Shown in pieces: positions 8,087-16,066 of a stretch of DNA of 39,493 bases; within the stretch, counting starts at the first letter, position 1; each line of letters starts with the position of its first letter. Below the pieces are notes generated by a model. The model was not told the DNA's origin, made no database searches, and saw only the letters and a list, made by a program, of their open reading frames with translations. The translations under genes and the position numbers were made by a program. Location of the stretch: NCBI RefSeq assembly GCF_900142445.1, contig NZ_FRAV01000044.1, positions 1 to 39,493 on the forward strand, in the 5' to 3' direction. The stretch comes from Chryseobacterium polytrichastri (GTDB taxonomy: Bacteria > Bacteroidota > Bacteroidia > Flavobacteriales > Weeksellaceae).

Positions 8087-8539
8087 ATGAAAAAAGCAAT
8101 TTTAATCCTTTCTGTTCTTACGGCACAGTTCTTTTTTTCGCAGAAAGTAAAAAGTCTAACCATAAAGGAGGCTAAAACAACAGAGCAAAAGCTTGAACTA
8201 AGCAAAGAGAAAAAAGAATTGTTCAATGGAAAGTTCATGCAGTTTATCAGCGCGTTGAAAGCTTCTGACAGAAAAGGAATGGATGCCTTGCTTTCAGATA
8301 AATCAAGACAAGTTGTTACTGATAAAGTGTATAAAAAGCTATCGGAAGATATTGATCCCAATAAAAAGCTTGAGATCTTTAAAACAGGCTATAAATCTTT
8401 GGTGAATGGAGGTAATTTTCCTATGATTCAGTATAAATATGTGGACGATAAGTCTCAGGATCCAAAAGAAATTATTACCGCTGTTTTTGAAGAAGACGGA
8501 AAGATCTTAGGGATTAAGCCTTATAAGGCTGGGAAATAA
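8087..8539 (+). CDS. Small exported protein of unknown function
   Basis: 150-residue protein not recognised. The first 19 residues (MKKAIL, then a hydrophobic stretch ending FFFSQ) form a signal peptide, pointing to the periplasm or outer membrane side. There is no lipobox cysteine. The mature part is rich in Lys and Asp; its order (helical first half, ALLSDKS, then strand-like ends with IQYKYVDDK and ITAVFEEDGKILGIKPY) resembles small NTF2-like or DUF3887-type folds, but this is a guess. An antisense frame of 106 codons over the same DNA looks like a shadow. It lies 38 nt before the Bax inhibitor-1 family gene on the same strand. Confidence 0.75.
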   Translation: MKKAILILSVLTAQFFFSQKVKSLTIKEAKTTEQKLELSKEKKELFNGKFMQFISALKASDRKGMDALLSDKSRQVVTDKVYKKLSEDIDPNKKLEIFKTGYKSLVNGGNFPMIQYKYVDDKSQDPKEIITAVFEEDGKILGIKPYKAGK

Positions 8540-8577
8540 ATTAAATTTTAATTATATTTAAACAAAAAATATAAACT

Positions 8578-9264
8578 ATGATGACAGATGTTTTAGTAGC
8601 TCAATCTACAGACGTAGAAAAGGCTAGTTTTTACAAGAAAACGTATTTACACGTTGCTTTGGCGATTCTCGCATTTATCGGGGTTGAAGCAGTTTTATTG
8701 AAAGTAGTACCAGAGCAACTAATTGTTGCAATGTTTGCGCAAAGATTTGCTTGGTTGTTGATTATCGGGGTATTTTGGTTGGCTTCAGTGCTGGCTGCAA
8801 AATGGTCGCTTTCACAAAGCAAATCAACGCAGTATATGGGACTTGGATTTTATGTTTTGCTTGAAGCTGTTATTTTCTTACCGCTAATTTATATTGCAAT
8901 GGTGTATTCCGGAGCGCAAGTGATTTTCCAAGCAGCAACATTAACGGTTGCTATGTTTGCGGGAATTTCAGCGGTTGCTTTTACTTCTAAAAGAGACTTT
9001 TCTTTTTTAAGAAATATCATCGTTATTGGTGGATTTATTGCGCTAGGATTAATTGTTGCCGGAATGATTTTCGGTTTCAATCTTGGGCTTTGGTTCTCGG
9101 TAGGAATGGTAATATTGGCTTCTGCAACTATTTTATATCAAACAAGTAAGCTTAAAGATTCTTACGCGACCAATCAATATGTGGGAGCTTCGTTACAGCT
9201 TTTTGCTTCTATTATGTTGTTGTTCTGGTATATCTTAAGTATTTTGATGAGCAGAAGAAGCTAA
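8578..9264 (+). CDS. Bax inhibitor-1/YccA family membrane protein
   Basis: Integral inner-membrane protein of the TMBIM/BI-1 family, 228 residues with seven predicted hydrophobic segments starting about residue 22 (LHVALAILAF) and ending near residue 224. The second ATG (8581) could equally be the start. Bacterial members include calcium-leak channels (BsYetJ) and YccA, a modulator of FtsH; which role applies cannot be told here. Typical late segments are seen: SATILYQTSKLK, with the conserved acidic pair region weaker than in YetJ, and ASLQLFASIMLLFWYILSIL. It is followed by a clear terminator. Confidence 0.88.
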   Translation: MMTDVLVAQSTDVEKASFYKKTYLHVALAILAFIGVEAVLLKVVPEQLIVAMFAQRFAWLLIIGVFWLASVLAAKWSLSQSKSTQYMGLGFYVLLEAVIFLPLIYIAMVYSGAQVIFQAATLTVAMFAGISAVAFTSKRDFSFLRNIIVIGGFIALGLIVAGMIFGFNLGLWFSVGMVILASATILYQTSKLKDSYATNQYVGASLQLFASIMLLFWYILSILMSRRS

Positions 9265-9295
9265 TTTAAAATAAAGAAATTTTATAAACCCAAAA

Positions 9296-9330
9296 AATCC
9301 TGATGTCTTTTCATCGGGATTTTATTTTTG
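9296..9330 (+). terminator. Terminator after the Bax inhibitor-1 family gene
   Basis: AATCCTGATG (9296-9305) pairs with CATCGGGATT (9312-9321) with one G-T wobble and a 6-nt loop, followed by a T-rich tail. Confidence 0.8.
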
Positions 9331-9334
9331 GTGG

Positions 9335-9424
9335 TTTAAACACAAATGACACTAATAGTTTTCACAAATGAGCACTAACAATTTGTGTTTTTCGTGATAA
9401 AAATTTGAGGCATTAGTGTTTAAG
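9335..9424. repeat. Imperfect inverted-repeat intergenic element
   Basis: Between the convergent BI-1 family gene and the DUF6952 gene, the string CACAAATG occurs twice (9341, 9364), with ACACTAAT near 9349 and its complement ATTAGTGT at 9412; TTTAAACAC at the left edge mirrors GTGTTTAAG at the right. This looks like a short palindromic repeat of the kind scattered in Chryseobacterium genomes. No protein fits. Confidence 0.45.
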
Positions 9425-9426
9425 TT

Positions 9427-9675
9427 TTATTTATCAATCGATCCTAAAACCTTTTGAGCAAAAGAGTTTAAAGCATCTTTTTCGCTCATTCCGTTTTGAA
9501 CGTTTGCGTGAACTTCCAATGCTCCACAGATGTTTGTAATTAGCTCACCTGCAACATTTAAGTCCTCTTCACTTGTTCCTCTGAATTCACTGAAACTTTC
9601 TAAAACTTCTAAAGTTTTTTCAAGATTTTCAGGCGTTTGATTTTGGTAAAATTGTCTTATTACGGGTAACTTCAT
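9427..9675 (-). CDS. DUF6952 family small protein
   Basis: 82-residue cytosolic protein with the start MKLPVIRQF and the end KVLGSIDK typical of a small Flavobacteriia family annotated DUF6952. Function unknown; it is acidic and probably all-helical (ENLEKTLEVLESF, AGELITNICGALEVH). Its ATG overlaps the stop of the thioredoxin gene by one base (TAATG), so the two are translationally coupled. The pairing suggests a redox-linked partner role, but nothing in the protein itself (one Cys, in NICGA) proves it. Confidence 0.85.
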   Translation of the reverse strand: MKLPVIRQFYQNQTPENLEKTLEVLESFSEFRGTSEEDLNVAGELITNICGALEVHANVQNGMSEKDALNSFAQKVLGSIDK

Positions 9676-9983
9676 TATGCTAATTCATTAAAAAGGTTAA
9701 TTAAACTTTCAGCTTGGTTAGATTGAACCTGATTTACCAATTCACCATTTTTGAAGATCGCAAAAGTAGGTAAATTGTCAACTTTAGCTAATTTTCTGCT
9801 TTCCGGTAATTTCTCAGCATCTACATAAAGGAAAGGAATGCTGTCATTTTCAGAAGCTAATTTCTTAAATTTTGGCTTCATAATTCTGCAGTTTCCGCAC
9901 CATGTTGCTCCGTATTGCACCACTACTTTTTCATTGTCTGCTACTATATTTTGTAACGTATCTTCAGTTAATTCTGTATACAT
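9675..9983 (-). CDS. Thioredoxin family protein
   Basis: Cytosolic thiol-disulfide oxidoreductase of 102 residues when started at the ATG at 9983 (MYTELTED); an upstream ATG at 10013 would add ten residues of non-family sequence. The active site is WCGNC (Cys29, Cys32), not the usual WCGPC, and the cis-proline loop NLPTFAIF is present. The Asn in place of Pro should change redox potential and stability. It lies upstream of and overlaps the DUF6952 gene by one base and follows the 2-Cys peroxiredoxin gene on the same strand, so it may reduce that peroxiredoxin. Confidence 0.92.
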   Translation of the reverse strand: MYTELTEDTLQNIVADNEKVVVQYGATWCGNCRIMKPKFKKLASENDSIPFLYVDAEKLPESRKLAKVDNLPTFAIFKNGELVNQVQSNQAESLINLFNELA

Positions 9984-10010
9984 AAGTTTATTTTTTAGAA
10001 TAAAAATAAA

Positions 10011-10109
10011 CAATGTAGCAATCTAATAATTTACCAGTGTAACAATGAGATTCTTCATTTCGTTCAGAATAACAAGAATTGCTACATTGTTAGATTGCTA
10101 CATTGTTAT
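10011..10109. repeat. Inverted and tandem repeat between peroxiredoxin and thioredoxin genes
   Basis: CAATGTAGCAATCTAA (10011-10026) is perfectly complementary to 10090-10105. On the right side a 16-bp unit, ATTGCTACATTGTTA plus one base, occurs twice in tandem (10078-10093 and 10094-10109). The middle holds GAGATTCTTC and TTCAGAAT, which recur at 31658-31678. It looks like a dispersed intergenic palindrome; it could act as a terminator-like or mRNA-processing hairpin between the two genes. Confidence 0.7.
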
Positions 10110-10124
10110 ATTAAGATTAAGGTA

Positions 10125-10757
10125 TTAATTTTTTGCTAAATATTCAGCAGTTGAATTTCTGTCAGCTTTCATTGCATCTTTTCCTTCTTCCCAGTTTGCA
10201 GGGCAAACTTCACCATGCTTCTGAACGTGCGTGTAAGCGTCGATTAATCTTAAATATTCTTTTACGTTTCTTCCTAAAGGCATATCGTTTACAGACTCGT
10301 GGAAAACTTTTCCAGTTTCGTCAATTAGATAAGTTGCTCTGTAAGTTACGTTAGAACCTGTGAAAACTTCTTCACCTTCTTCATTGTATTCGAAATCCTG
10401 ATCTACGATTCCTAGTGTATTTGCTAATTGTCTGTGAGTATCAGCTAAAAGTGGGTAAGTTACCCCTTCAATACCTCCGTTATCTTTTGAAACGTTCAAC
10501 CAAGCAAAGTGTACTTCGTTTGTGTCACAAGAAGCACCAATTACTTTAGTGTTTCTTTTTTCGAATTCACCTAAAGCCTCCTGAAAAGCATGAAGCTCAG
10601 TTGGACATACGAAAGTGAAATCTTTTGGATACCAGAACAAAATAACTTTTTGTTGGTTTTTAGTTGTTTCTTCAAAGATGTTGATTCTAAGATCATCACC
10701 CATTTCAGACATTGCATCTACCGTTACATTCGGGAATTTTTTTCCTACTAAAGACAT
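10125..10757 (-). CDS. Typical 2-Cys peroxiredoxin (AhpC/Prx1 type)
   Basis: Reduces hydrogen peroxide and organic hydroperoxides in the cytosol. The 210-residue protein has the peroxidatic site P44-x3-T48-x2-C51 (YPKDFTFVC), the family Arg140 (TYRATYLID) and the resolving Cys185 (GEVCPANW), so it should form the intersubunit disulfide of typical 2-Cys enzymes. No AhpF is next to it; the thioredoxin encoded downstream is the likely reductant. A good Bacteroidota-type promoter lies just upstream on the minus strand. Often named ahpC in this group, but no symbol is assigned because AhpC and Prx1 subgroups were not separated. Confidence 0.94.
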   Translation of the reverse strand: MSLVGKKFPNVTVDAMSEMGDDLRINIFEETTKNQQKVILFWYPKDFTFVCPTELHAFQEALGEFEKRNTKVIGASCDTNEVHFAWLNVSKDNGGIEGVTYPLLADTHRQLANTLGIVDQDFEYNEEGEEVFTGSNVTYRATYLIDETGKVFHESVNDMPLGRNVKEYLRLIDAYTHVQKHGEVCPANWEEGKDAMKADRNSTAEYLAKN

Positions 10758-10791
10758 AATTTTCTCGTTTTTATATTTAAATTTTCTTTGG

Positions 10792-10822
10792 CAAAGATAA
10801 GATTATTTCATCTATCGAACAA
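10792..10822 (-). promoter_or_regulatory. Promoter of the peroxiredoxin gene
   Basis: On the minus strand TTG (10820-10822), a 20-nt spacer and TATCTTTG (10792-10799) match the Bacteroidota TTTG / TAnnTTTG pattern; the expected start would lie about 25-30 nt before the ATG at 10757. Confidence 0.55.
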
Positions 10823-10873
10823 TCTTGTTTTGATAAATAAAATCTATAATTGATTTTGATTTGATATAAAGAA

Positions 10874-10897
10874 AAAAGCTCCGTTTCCAGAGCTTTT
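10874..10897 (-). terminator. Terminator after the M16 peptidase gene
   Basis: AAAAGCTC (10874-10881) pairs with GAGCTTTT (10890-10897), with an 8-nt loop; the A run on the left gives a T run on the minus strand. It follows the M16 stop by 9 nt. Confidence 0.75.
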
Positions 10898-10905
10898 CAT
10901 TTATT

Positions 10906-13845
10906 TTAGTAACCGAATATTTCGTTTAAATTAAGTTTTTTTACTTCACCTAATTTTTTCATATCCGCTTCATTTACTTTGTCTTGAGAGGCAACTAAAC
11001 AGTATGTGAAGTTTTTACCTTTCATTTCCTTATCATGGAAGCTGTTAATATCTGTAAACGCTAATTTCGGAGCCAGATCGTAAACATTCTTTCTTATATC
11101 GGAGTTGTTTCCAAGCTTTTGCGCTTTCAAGTAAGAGAAGATAATCCCATCCTGCGTTATTCTTTCAGAGGCGATAGATTTTTTCAATCCATTTTTCGCT
11201 GTTTCAAATAACTGGTCAGATTTTGGAAGCGTTGTTAAAAGCTCATTCATTGCCAGGGTAGAATCATTGAATTTATCTGCCTGAGTTCCTACATAAGCAG
11301 TAACGATATTCTTATCTTCTTTTTTACTAGGAAGCGAGAAATAAGAATACGTAGAATAGGCTAATGCTTTAGATTCTCTAATGGTTTGGAAAACAATAGA
11401 TCCCATTCCGCCTCCAAAATAGTTATTGAATAAACTTACCGTCGGCGTAATAGAAGAGTTGTACTGTTCTGCGTTTCTTACCCAGAAGATCTCGGCCTGA
11501 ACCATATCGTAATGAGCAAATAATACTTTGTTTTTATCTGTTGGAACCTGCGTGAAAGTTTTAGACTTCGGTAATTCTTTTAATGTTGCCGGAAGTTTAT
11601 GAACCGGAGTTAGAGAAGCTACAACTTCATTTCCTGTTTTTGGTCCATAGTACAATACTTTATGTTTGAAATTGAATAAATCATGAAGAACATTAATTAG
11701 GTCTTCCGCTTTTAAAGCATCCAACTCAGCATCACTTAATACATTGTTGAATGGGTTCTGAGCGCCATACTGAGCATAGCTTCTCAATCCAGCCATGATT
11801 GTGGCTTTATTTTGTTTTGCGTTAGCTCTGGATTTCTTTAGTCTTGTTTTATAAGACTCCAATGCTTTTTGATCTGCCTGAGAGTTTTTAATTAAATCTT
11901 CAAATAAAGAAACTGTTTTATCAAAGTTTTCATTTAATCCTTCCAAAGCAACATACGTTTCTTCATTCCCTGTGATTACATTGAAGCTTGAAGCTAACTT
12001 GTAAAATTCTTTACTGATAGCCTCTGAAGATTTATCTTTTGTTCCTAAATATTCTAAATACTCTGCTGCTAAAGGAAGAATCTTGTTGTTCCATTTCCCA
12101 GAATCAAAATGATAGTACATTCTGAATAGCGCATTATCTGTATTTTTTACAGAAAGTACGTCAATGTTTCCTAATTTATTTTTAGCAATATCTTTATCAT
12201 AGTTCAACCAAACCGGCGCAATTGCATTTTCCGGCATTTCCTCAACTTTCTTAAGGAATTCTGATTGGTCTTCTCTGTTTACGGAAATCGGAGTAATGGT
12301 AGGCTTGTCTACTTTTACAATACTTTTGTCTTCACCTTTTCTTTTATAAATGGCAACATAATTATTGGCCTGAAGATATTTTGAAGCGAAATCCATAATA
12401 TCTTTTTTTGTAAGCTTTGAGATTTCATCTACATATTCAAGAGATGTTTTATGGTCAATATCAGAAGTGAATTCATCCATCAAGATGCTAGCTCTCGATG
12501 AATATTTTTCATCTTTCTGAATGATATTTTTTTTCTCATTATTTACGATCGATTGTACAAGGTCATCAGAAAATTCACCTTTTCTTAATTTGTCAATTTC
12601 CTGAAGCAACAGGTTTTTAACTTCATCCAAAGATTGCCCTTCAGTAGGTTTTCCCTGTAATAAAAGAACCGAATAATCTTTTAAAACATATGGAAAAGCA
12701 TATGCTCCTAATAGCTTCTGTTTTTTAACAAGATCTAGATCAATCAATCCTGCCTGTCCGTTGGTAAGCATGTTTCCAACAAGATTTAATAATCGGGCAT
12801 CTTTAGTTGTAGCGCCTGGAAATCTGAATCCCATCATCACACTTTCAGGATTTGGTCCCAAAACTTCTTTTATGATAGGAGCTGTAATTGCTTTTTCCTG
12901 ACCTATATTGTAATTTGGAATTGGCTTCGATTTCATATAAGAAAAAGCCTTGTCGATTTTGGCAATTACTTCATCGGGATTAAAATCTCCCGACATAATA
13001 ATTCCCATATTATTAGGAACGTAGTAATTGTTAAAATACTCTCTGATTGCTATAAGAGAAGGATTTTTAAGATGCTCGATTGTTCCGATGGTCGTCTGTT
13101 TTCCATAGTTGTTATTCGGGAAAAGACTTTCAAACATTTTATCGTAAACTTTATCGTTATCATCATCAAGTGATCTGTTTTTTTCTTCATAAACAGCTTC
13201 CAATTCAGTATGAAAAAGCCTTAAGATAGGCTGTCTGAATCTTTCAGATTGCACGGTTAAAAATTTATCTACAACATTCGAAGGGATATCTTCTGTATAT
13301 ACGGTTTGCTCAAAAGAAGTGAAAGCATTACTTCCATCTGCTCCCATATCTGCCATTAATTTATCATACTCGTTGGCAATTGCAAATTTTGAAGCCTCTC
13401 CTGAAACTTTATCAATTTCTTTGTAGATTTCTTTTCTTTTTGCCTCGTCTTTAGTTTGATTATATTTCTCATAAAGAGCGTCAATCTTATCTAAAAGCGG
13501 TTTTTCTTTTGCCCAGTCTTTAGAACCGAATTTATCTGTTCCTTTGAAAAGCATATGCTCCAAATAATGCGCAAGACCTGTATGATCTGAAGGGTCGGTT
13601 TTGCTTCCAGCTTTTGTTGCAATATAAGTCTGGATTCTTGGATCTTTACTTGTTGGACTTAAAATTACCGTTAACCCATTTTGTAGTTTGTAATATCTTG
13701 CAGAAGTGGGATCATTTGTTACGTATTTGTAAGAATATCCGCTAGATTTTGCTTCTTTCCATTGGAAGTCCTGTCCGAAAGCGTAACCTGTAAAACTTGC
13801 TGCAGCAATACTTGTGGCTATTGTTATTTTTTTGAAAAAGTTCAT
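10906..13845 (-). CDS. Exported M16 family zinc metallopeptidase (pitrilysin/insulinase-like)
   Basis: Large peptidase of 979 residues with a signal peptide (start MNFFKK, ending AFGQ near residue 25), so periplasmic. The inverted zinc motif HxxEH is seen as H93-Y-L-E96-H97 and the distal zinc-ligand region as LEAVYEEKNRSLDDD near residues 210-225. The second, inactive half is present: FNNYFGGGMGSIVFQTIRESKALAYS carries the GGG and R...Y substrate-tail marks near residues 830-855. The length fits fused two-domain M16 enzymes, which close around peptides in a chamber. It is 36 nt after the aminotransferase gene on the same strand and may be read from the same transcript; no functional link is evident. 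Confidence 0.92.
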   Translation of the reverse strand: MNFFKKITIATSIAAASFTGYAFGQDFQWKEAKSSGYSYKYVTNDPTSARYYKLQNGLTVILSPTSKDPRIQTYIATKAGSKTDPSDHTGLAHYLEHMLFKGTDKFGSKDWAKEKPLLDKIDALYEKYNQTKDEAKRKEIYKEIDKVSGEASKFAIANEYDKLMADMGADGSNAFTSFEQTVYTEDIPSNVVDKFLTVQSERFRQPILRLFHTELEAVYEEKNRSLDDDNDKVYDKMFESLFPNNNYGKQTTIGTIEHLKNPSLIAIREYFNNYYVPNNMGIIMSGDFNPDEVIAKIDKAFSYMKSKPIPNYNIGQEKAITAPIIKEVLGPNPESVMMGFRFPGATTKDARLLNLVGNMLTNGQAGLIDLDLVKKQKLLGAYAFPYVLKDYSVLLLQGKPTEGQSLDEVKNLLLQEIDKLRKGEFSDDLVQSIVNNEKKNIIQKDEKYSSRASILMDEFTSDIDHKTSLEYVDEISKLTKKDIMDFASKYLQANNYVAIYKRKGEDKSIVKVDKPTITPISVNREDQSEFLKKVEEMPENAIAPVWLNYDKDIAKNKLGNIDVLSVKNTDNALFRMYYHFDSGKWNNKILPLAAEYLEYLGTKDKSSEAISKEFYKLASSFNVITGNEETYVALEGLNENFDKTVSLFEDLIKNSQADQKALESYKTRLKKSRANAKQNKATIMAGLRSYAQYGAQNPFNNVLSDAELDALKAEDLINVLHDLFNFKHKVLYYGPKTGNEVVASLTPVHKLPATLKELPKSKTFTQVPTDKNKVLFAHYDMVQAEIFWVRNAEQYNSSITPTVSLFNNYFGGGMGSIVFQTIRESKALAYSTYSYFSLPSKKEDKNIVTAYVGTQADKFNDSTLAMNELLTTLPKSDQLFETAKNGLKKSIASERITQDGIIFSYLKAQKLGNNSDIRKNVYDLAPKLAFTDINSFHDKEMKGKNFTYCLVASQDKVNEADMKKLGEVKKLNLNEIFGY

Positions 13846-13881
13846 TCTTTTACGGGTGGTTATGTTTTAAATGTAATCTGA

Positions 13882-15075
13882 TTAATTGAATTTGCTTAAT
13901 AATTCTTTAATTCTTCTCATTGCTTCTCTTAAATCATCTTCTGAAGCAGCATAAGAGAATCGGATGCATTCCGGGCTTCCGAATGAAACACCACCTACGC
14001 ACCCTACATGAGCATTTTCTAAGATAAACATTGCAAAATCATCAGCATCTTTAATTTCTGTTCCATCCAGAGTTTTACCGATGTAATGAGAGATGTCCGG
14101 GAAGAAATAAAATGCTGCTTTAGGCAAAAGAACTTTAAAGCCAGGAATTTCCTTCATTAAATCATATACAAGGTTTCTTCTTGTTTTAAAAGCATCAATC
14201 ATGTATTTGTATTCAGAAGGATCAGTTTTTAAAGCTACAATAGAGGCTCTTTGAGCTACTGTATTTGCGCCGCTCGTCATTTGACCCTGAATTTTTTCGC
14301 ATGCTTTAGCCAGCCATTCCGGACATGCAGAATAACCGATTCTCCAACCAGTCATCGCGAAAGCTTTTGACATTCCGTTGATCACGGCTGTTTGCTCATA
14401 TACTTCAGGAAACTGAGCTATAGAAGTTGTTTTTGTTTCGTAGTTGATGTATTCGTAAATTTCATCAGAAATAATCGTAATGTGAGGATATTTAGCAATA
14501 ACCTGAGCTAAAGATTTCAACTCGTCATATGTATAATAACCACCTGACGGATTACAAGGAGAACTGAATAAAATAGCTTTAGTTTTCTCCGTAATGGCTT
14601 CTTCTAATTGCTCTGCAGTAATTTTGAAATCATTAAGATATGATGTGGTGATCATGACAGAATTTCCTCCCATCATTTTTACCATTTCATCATAACTTAC
14701 CCAGTAAGGAGCGGGAAGCAATACTTCATCACCGTCATTAATGATGGCTGCCAAAACATTAATAATCGCCTGTTTAGCCCCATTAGAAACACAGATTTGT
14801 GTGGGTTTATAGTTTAAGTTGTTATCTCTTTTTAATTTGTGAGCAATAGCTTCACGAAGTTCTAAAAATCCCGGAACGGGAGAGTAGTGACTGTAATTTT
14901 CATTAATGGCATCAAAAGCTGCTTGTTTTATGTTGTCCGGAACATCGAAATCGGGTTCTCCAAGCGTTAAACTTATTACATCTATTCCATTCGCTTTCAT
15001 TTCTCTTGCCTTGTTAGACATTACAAAAGTTTGTGAAAAGCCTAGTCTTGTTACTCTATCTGAAAGTTTGCTCAT
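13882..15075 (-). CDS. Class I PLP-dependent aminotransferase (aspartate aminotransferase type Ib)
   Basis: Transfers amino groups between an amino acid, probably aspartate, and 2-oxoglutarate using PLP. I chose the ATG at 15075 (MSKLSDRVTRLG), giving 397 residues, the family length; an ATG at 15099 adds eight lysine/tyrosine-rich residues outside the family. The PLP lysine is Lys237 in MSKAFAMTGWRIGY, with the phosphate/substrate Arg in the same motif, NPSGG for the cofactor Asn, and SDEIYEYI for the Asp that pairs with the pyridine nitrogen. The ending CIRFSYAAS gives the carboxylate-binding Arg. Likely aspartate aminotransferase, but prephenate or aromatic substrates cannot be ruled out. 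Confidence 0.92.
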   Translation of the reverse strand: MSKLSDRVTRLGFSQTFVMSNKAREMKANGIDVISLTLGEPDFDVPDNIKQAAFDAINENYSHYSPVPGFLELREAIAHKLKRDNNLNYKPTQICVSNGAKQAIINVLAAIINDGDEVLLPAPYWVSYDEMVKMMGGNSVMITTSYLNDFKITAEQLEEAITEKTKAILFSSPCNPSGGYYTYDELKSLAQVIAKYPHITIISDEIYEYINYETKTTSIAQFPEVYEQTAVINGMSKAFAMTGWRIGYSACPEWLAKACEKIQGQMTSGANTVAQRASIVALKTDPSEYKYMIDAFKTRRNLVYDLMKEIPGFKVLLPKAAFYFFPDISHYIGKTLDGTEIKDADDFAMFILENAHVGCVGGVSFGSPECIRFSYAASEDDLREAMRRIKELLSKFN

Positions 15076-15096
15076 GTAGTATTTTTTGTATTTTAA

Positions 15097-15104
15097 CAAA
15101 TATA
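15097..15104 (-). promoter_or_regulatory. Candidate -7 element for the aminotransferase gene
   Basis: Minus-strand TATATTTG matches TAnnTTTG and lies about 22 nt before the ATG at 15075, which also argues against the upstream start at 15099. The -33 region is poor. Confidence 0.4.
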
Positions 15105-15245
15105 TAATAAAAACGTTTTGTCGGGAAATAAAAGTATTTCTATTTTAATGATTTTTATCTAGTTTATTTTTAATAGCGAGATTTAGATTACTACCTATTT
15201 GTTAACTTTTTTGACAGTTTTTGTAGCTATAATTAATTTTTAAGC

Positions 15246-15263
15246 TCAATTATTTATAATTGA
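15246..15263. repeat. 18-bp AT-rich palindrome upstream of rsmG
   Basis: TCAATTAT and ATAATTGA flank two T residues. It lies about 55 nt upstream of the rsmG -33 element and could be an operator, but AT-rich palindromes of this size also arise by chance. Confidence 0.35.
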
Positions 15264-15317
15264 TGTTTTTTAATTCGGTTTAGAAGTGCAGTTTTATGAT
15301 TTTGGGGGATTTCAAAA

Positions 15318-15348
15318 TTTGAATAACGCTAATAAAAACTTATTTTTG
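15318..15348 (+). promoter_or_regulatory. Consensus promoter of rsmG
   Basis: TTTG (15318-15321), exactly 19 nt, then TATTTTTG (15341-15348): a full match to the Bacteroidota -33/-7 consensus. The start point would fall near 15355, so translation should begin at the ATG at 15367 and not at the in-frame ATG at 15286. Confidence 0.7.
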
Positions 15349-15366
15349 CCAATTATAATAATTCAC

Positions 15367-16002
15367 ATGTCTATATCGTTACTATTAAAATACTTTCCTG
15401 ATCTTACAGAAACACAGATTGAGCAGTTCACAAAATTGGAAGCACTTTACAATGAGTGGAATGAAAAAATAAACGTGATTTCCCGAAAAGATATGGAATC
15501 TCTATATGAAAAACATATTTTACACTCGTTGGGAATCGTAAAAGTGATGGAATTTGCCCCCGGGACTAAAGTTCTGGACATTGGAACCGGTGGTGGTTTT
15601 CCTGGGATTCCTTTAGCGATTATGTTTCCTGAAGTTCAATTTACTTTGGTTGATTCTATCGGGAAGAAAATAAGTGTGGTAAATGCAGTTGCAGAAGGAG
15701 TTGGACTTACCAATGTAACGGCTATCCACGGAAGAGCAGAAAAAGTAAAAGAAAAATTCCATTTTGTGGTAAGCCGAGCGGTTACTCAAATGCCGGAATT
15801 CCTGAGATGGTTGAAAGGGAAATTTGAAAAAGAACAAATCAATACAAAACACAATGGGATTTTATATTTAAAAGGAGGAGACCTTGCAGAGGAACTTGCC
15901 GGACTTAAATGTGAGATCTACAATCTTAAAAACTATTTTGATGAAGAATTTTTTGATACTAAAAGAGTAGTTTATCTATCAAAAGGTAATTTTAATTCTT
16001 AA
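15367..16002 (+). CDS. rsmG: 16S rRNA (guanine-N7) methyltransferase RsmG
   Basis: Methylates G527 (E. coli numbering) of 16S rRNA with S-adenosylmethionine; formerly GidB. The 211-residue protein from the ATG at 15367 has the usual RsmG length and start (MSISLLLKYFPDLTE), the motif WNEKINVISRKD (31-42), and the SAM-binding loop LDIGTGGGFPGIPLA (70-84), followed by VDSIGKK and the basic segment VVSRAV. An in-frame ATG at 15286 lies upstream of the predicted promoter and would add 27 residues unlike the family. Loss of this gene is known to give low-level streptomycin resistance in other bacteria. It is a single gene divergent from the aminotransferase. Confidence 0.95.
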   Translation: MSISLLLKYFPDLTETQIEQFTKLEALYNEWNEKINVISRKDMESLYEKHILHSLGIVKVMEFAPGTKVLDIGTGGGFPGIPLAIMFPEVQFTLVDSIGKKISVVNAVAEGVGLTNVTAIHGRAEKVKEKFHFVVSRAVTQMPEFLRWLKGKFEKEQINTKHNGILYLKGGDLAEELAGLKCEIYNLKNYFDEEFFDTKRVVYLSKGNFNS

Positions 16003-16066
16003 TTTATAGTAATTAATGAATAATTTTTGCTAATTATGTATTAATAATCAAAAATTGTAAAGTGTT

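Noticed and set aside
8041..8361. 106-codon minus-strand frame over the small exported protein gene
   Set aside because: It lies opposite a plus-strand gene with a clear signal peptide and a good composition; the antisense protein is Ser/Leu/Phe-rich as expected for a shadow frame.
9296..9330. Possible CRISPR-like or riboswitch structure after the BI-1 family gene
   Set aside because: A simple stem with a T-rich tail explains it as a terminator; there are no spaced direct repeats.
15286..15366. N-terminal extension of RsmG from the ATG at 15286
   Set aside because: The consensus promoter at 15318-15348 would start transcription after this ATG, and the added residues do not look like RsmG.
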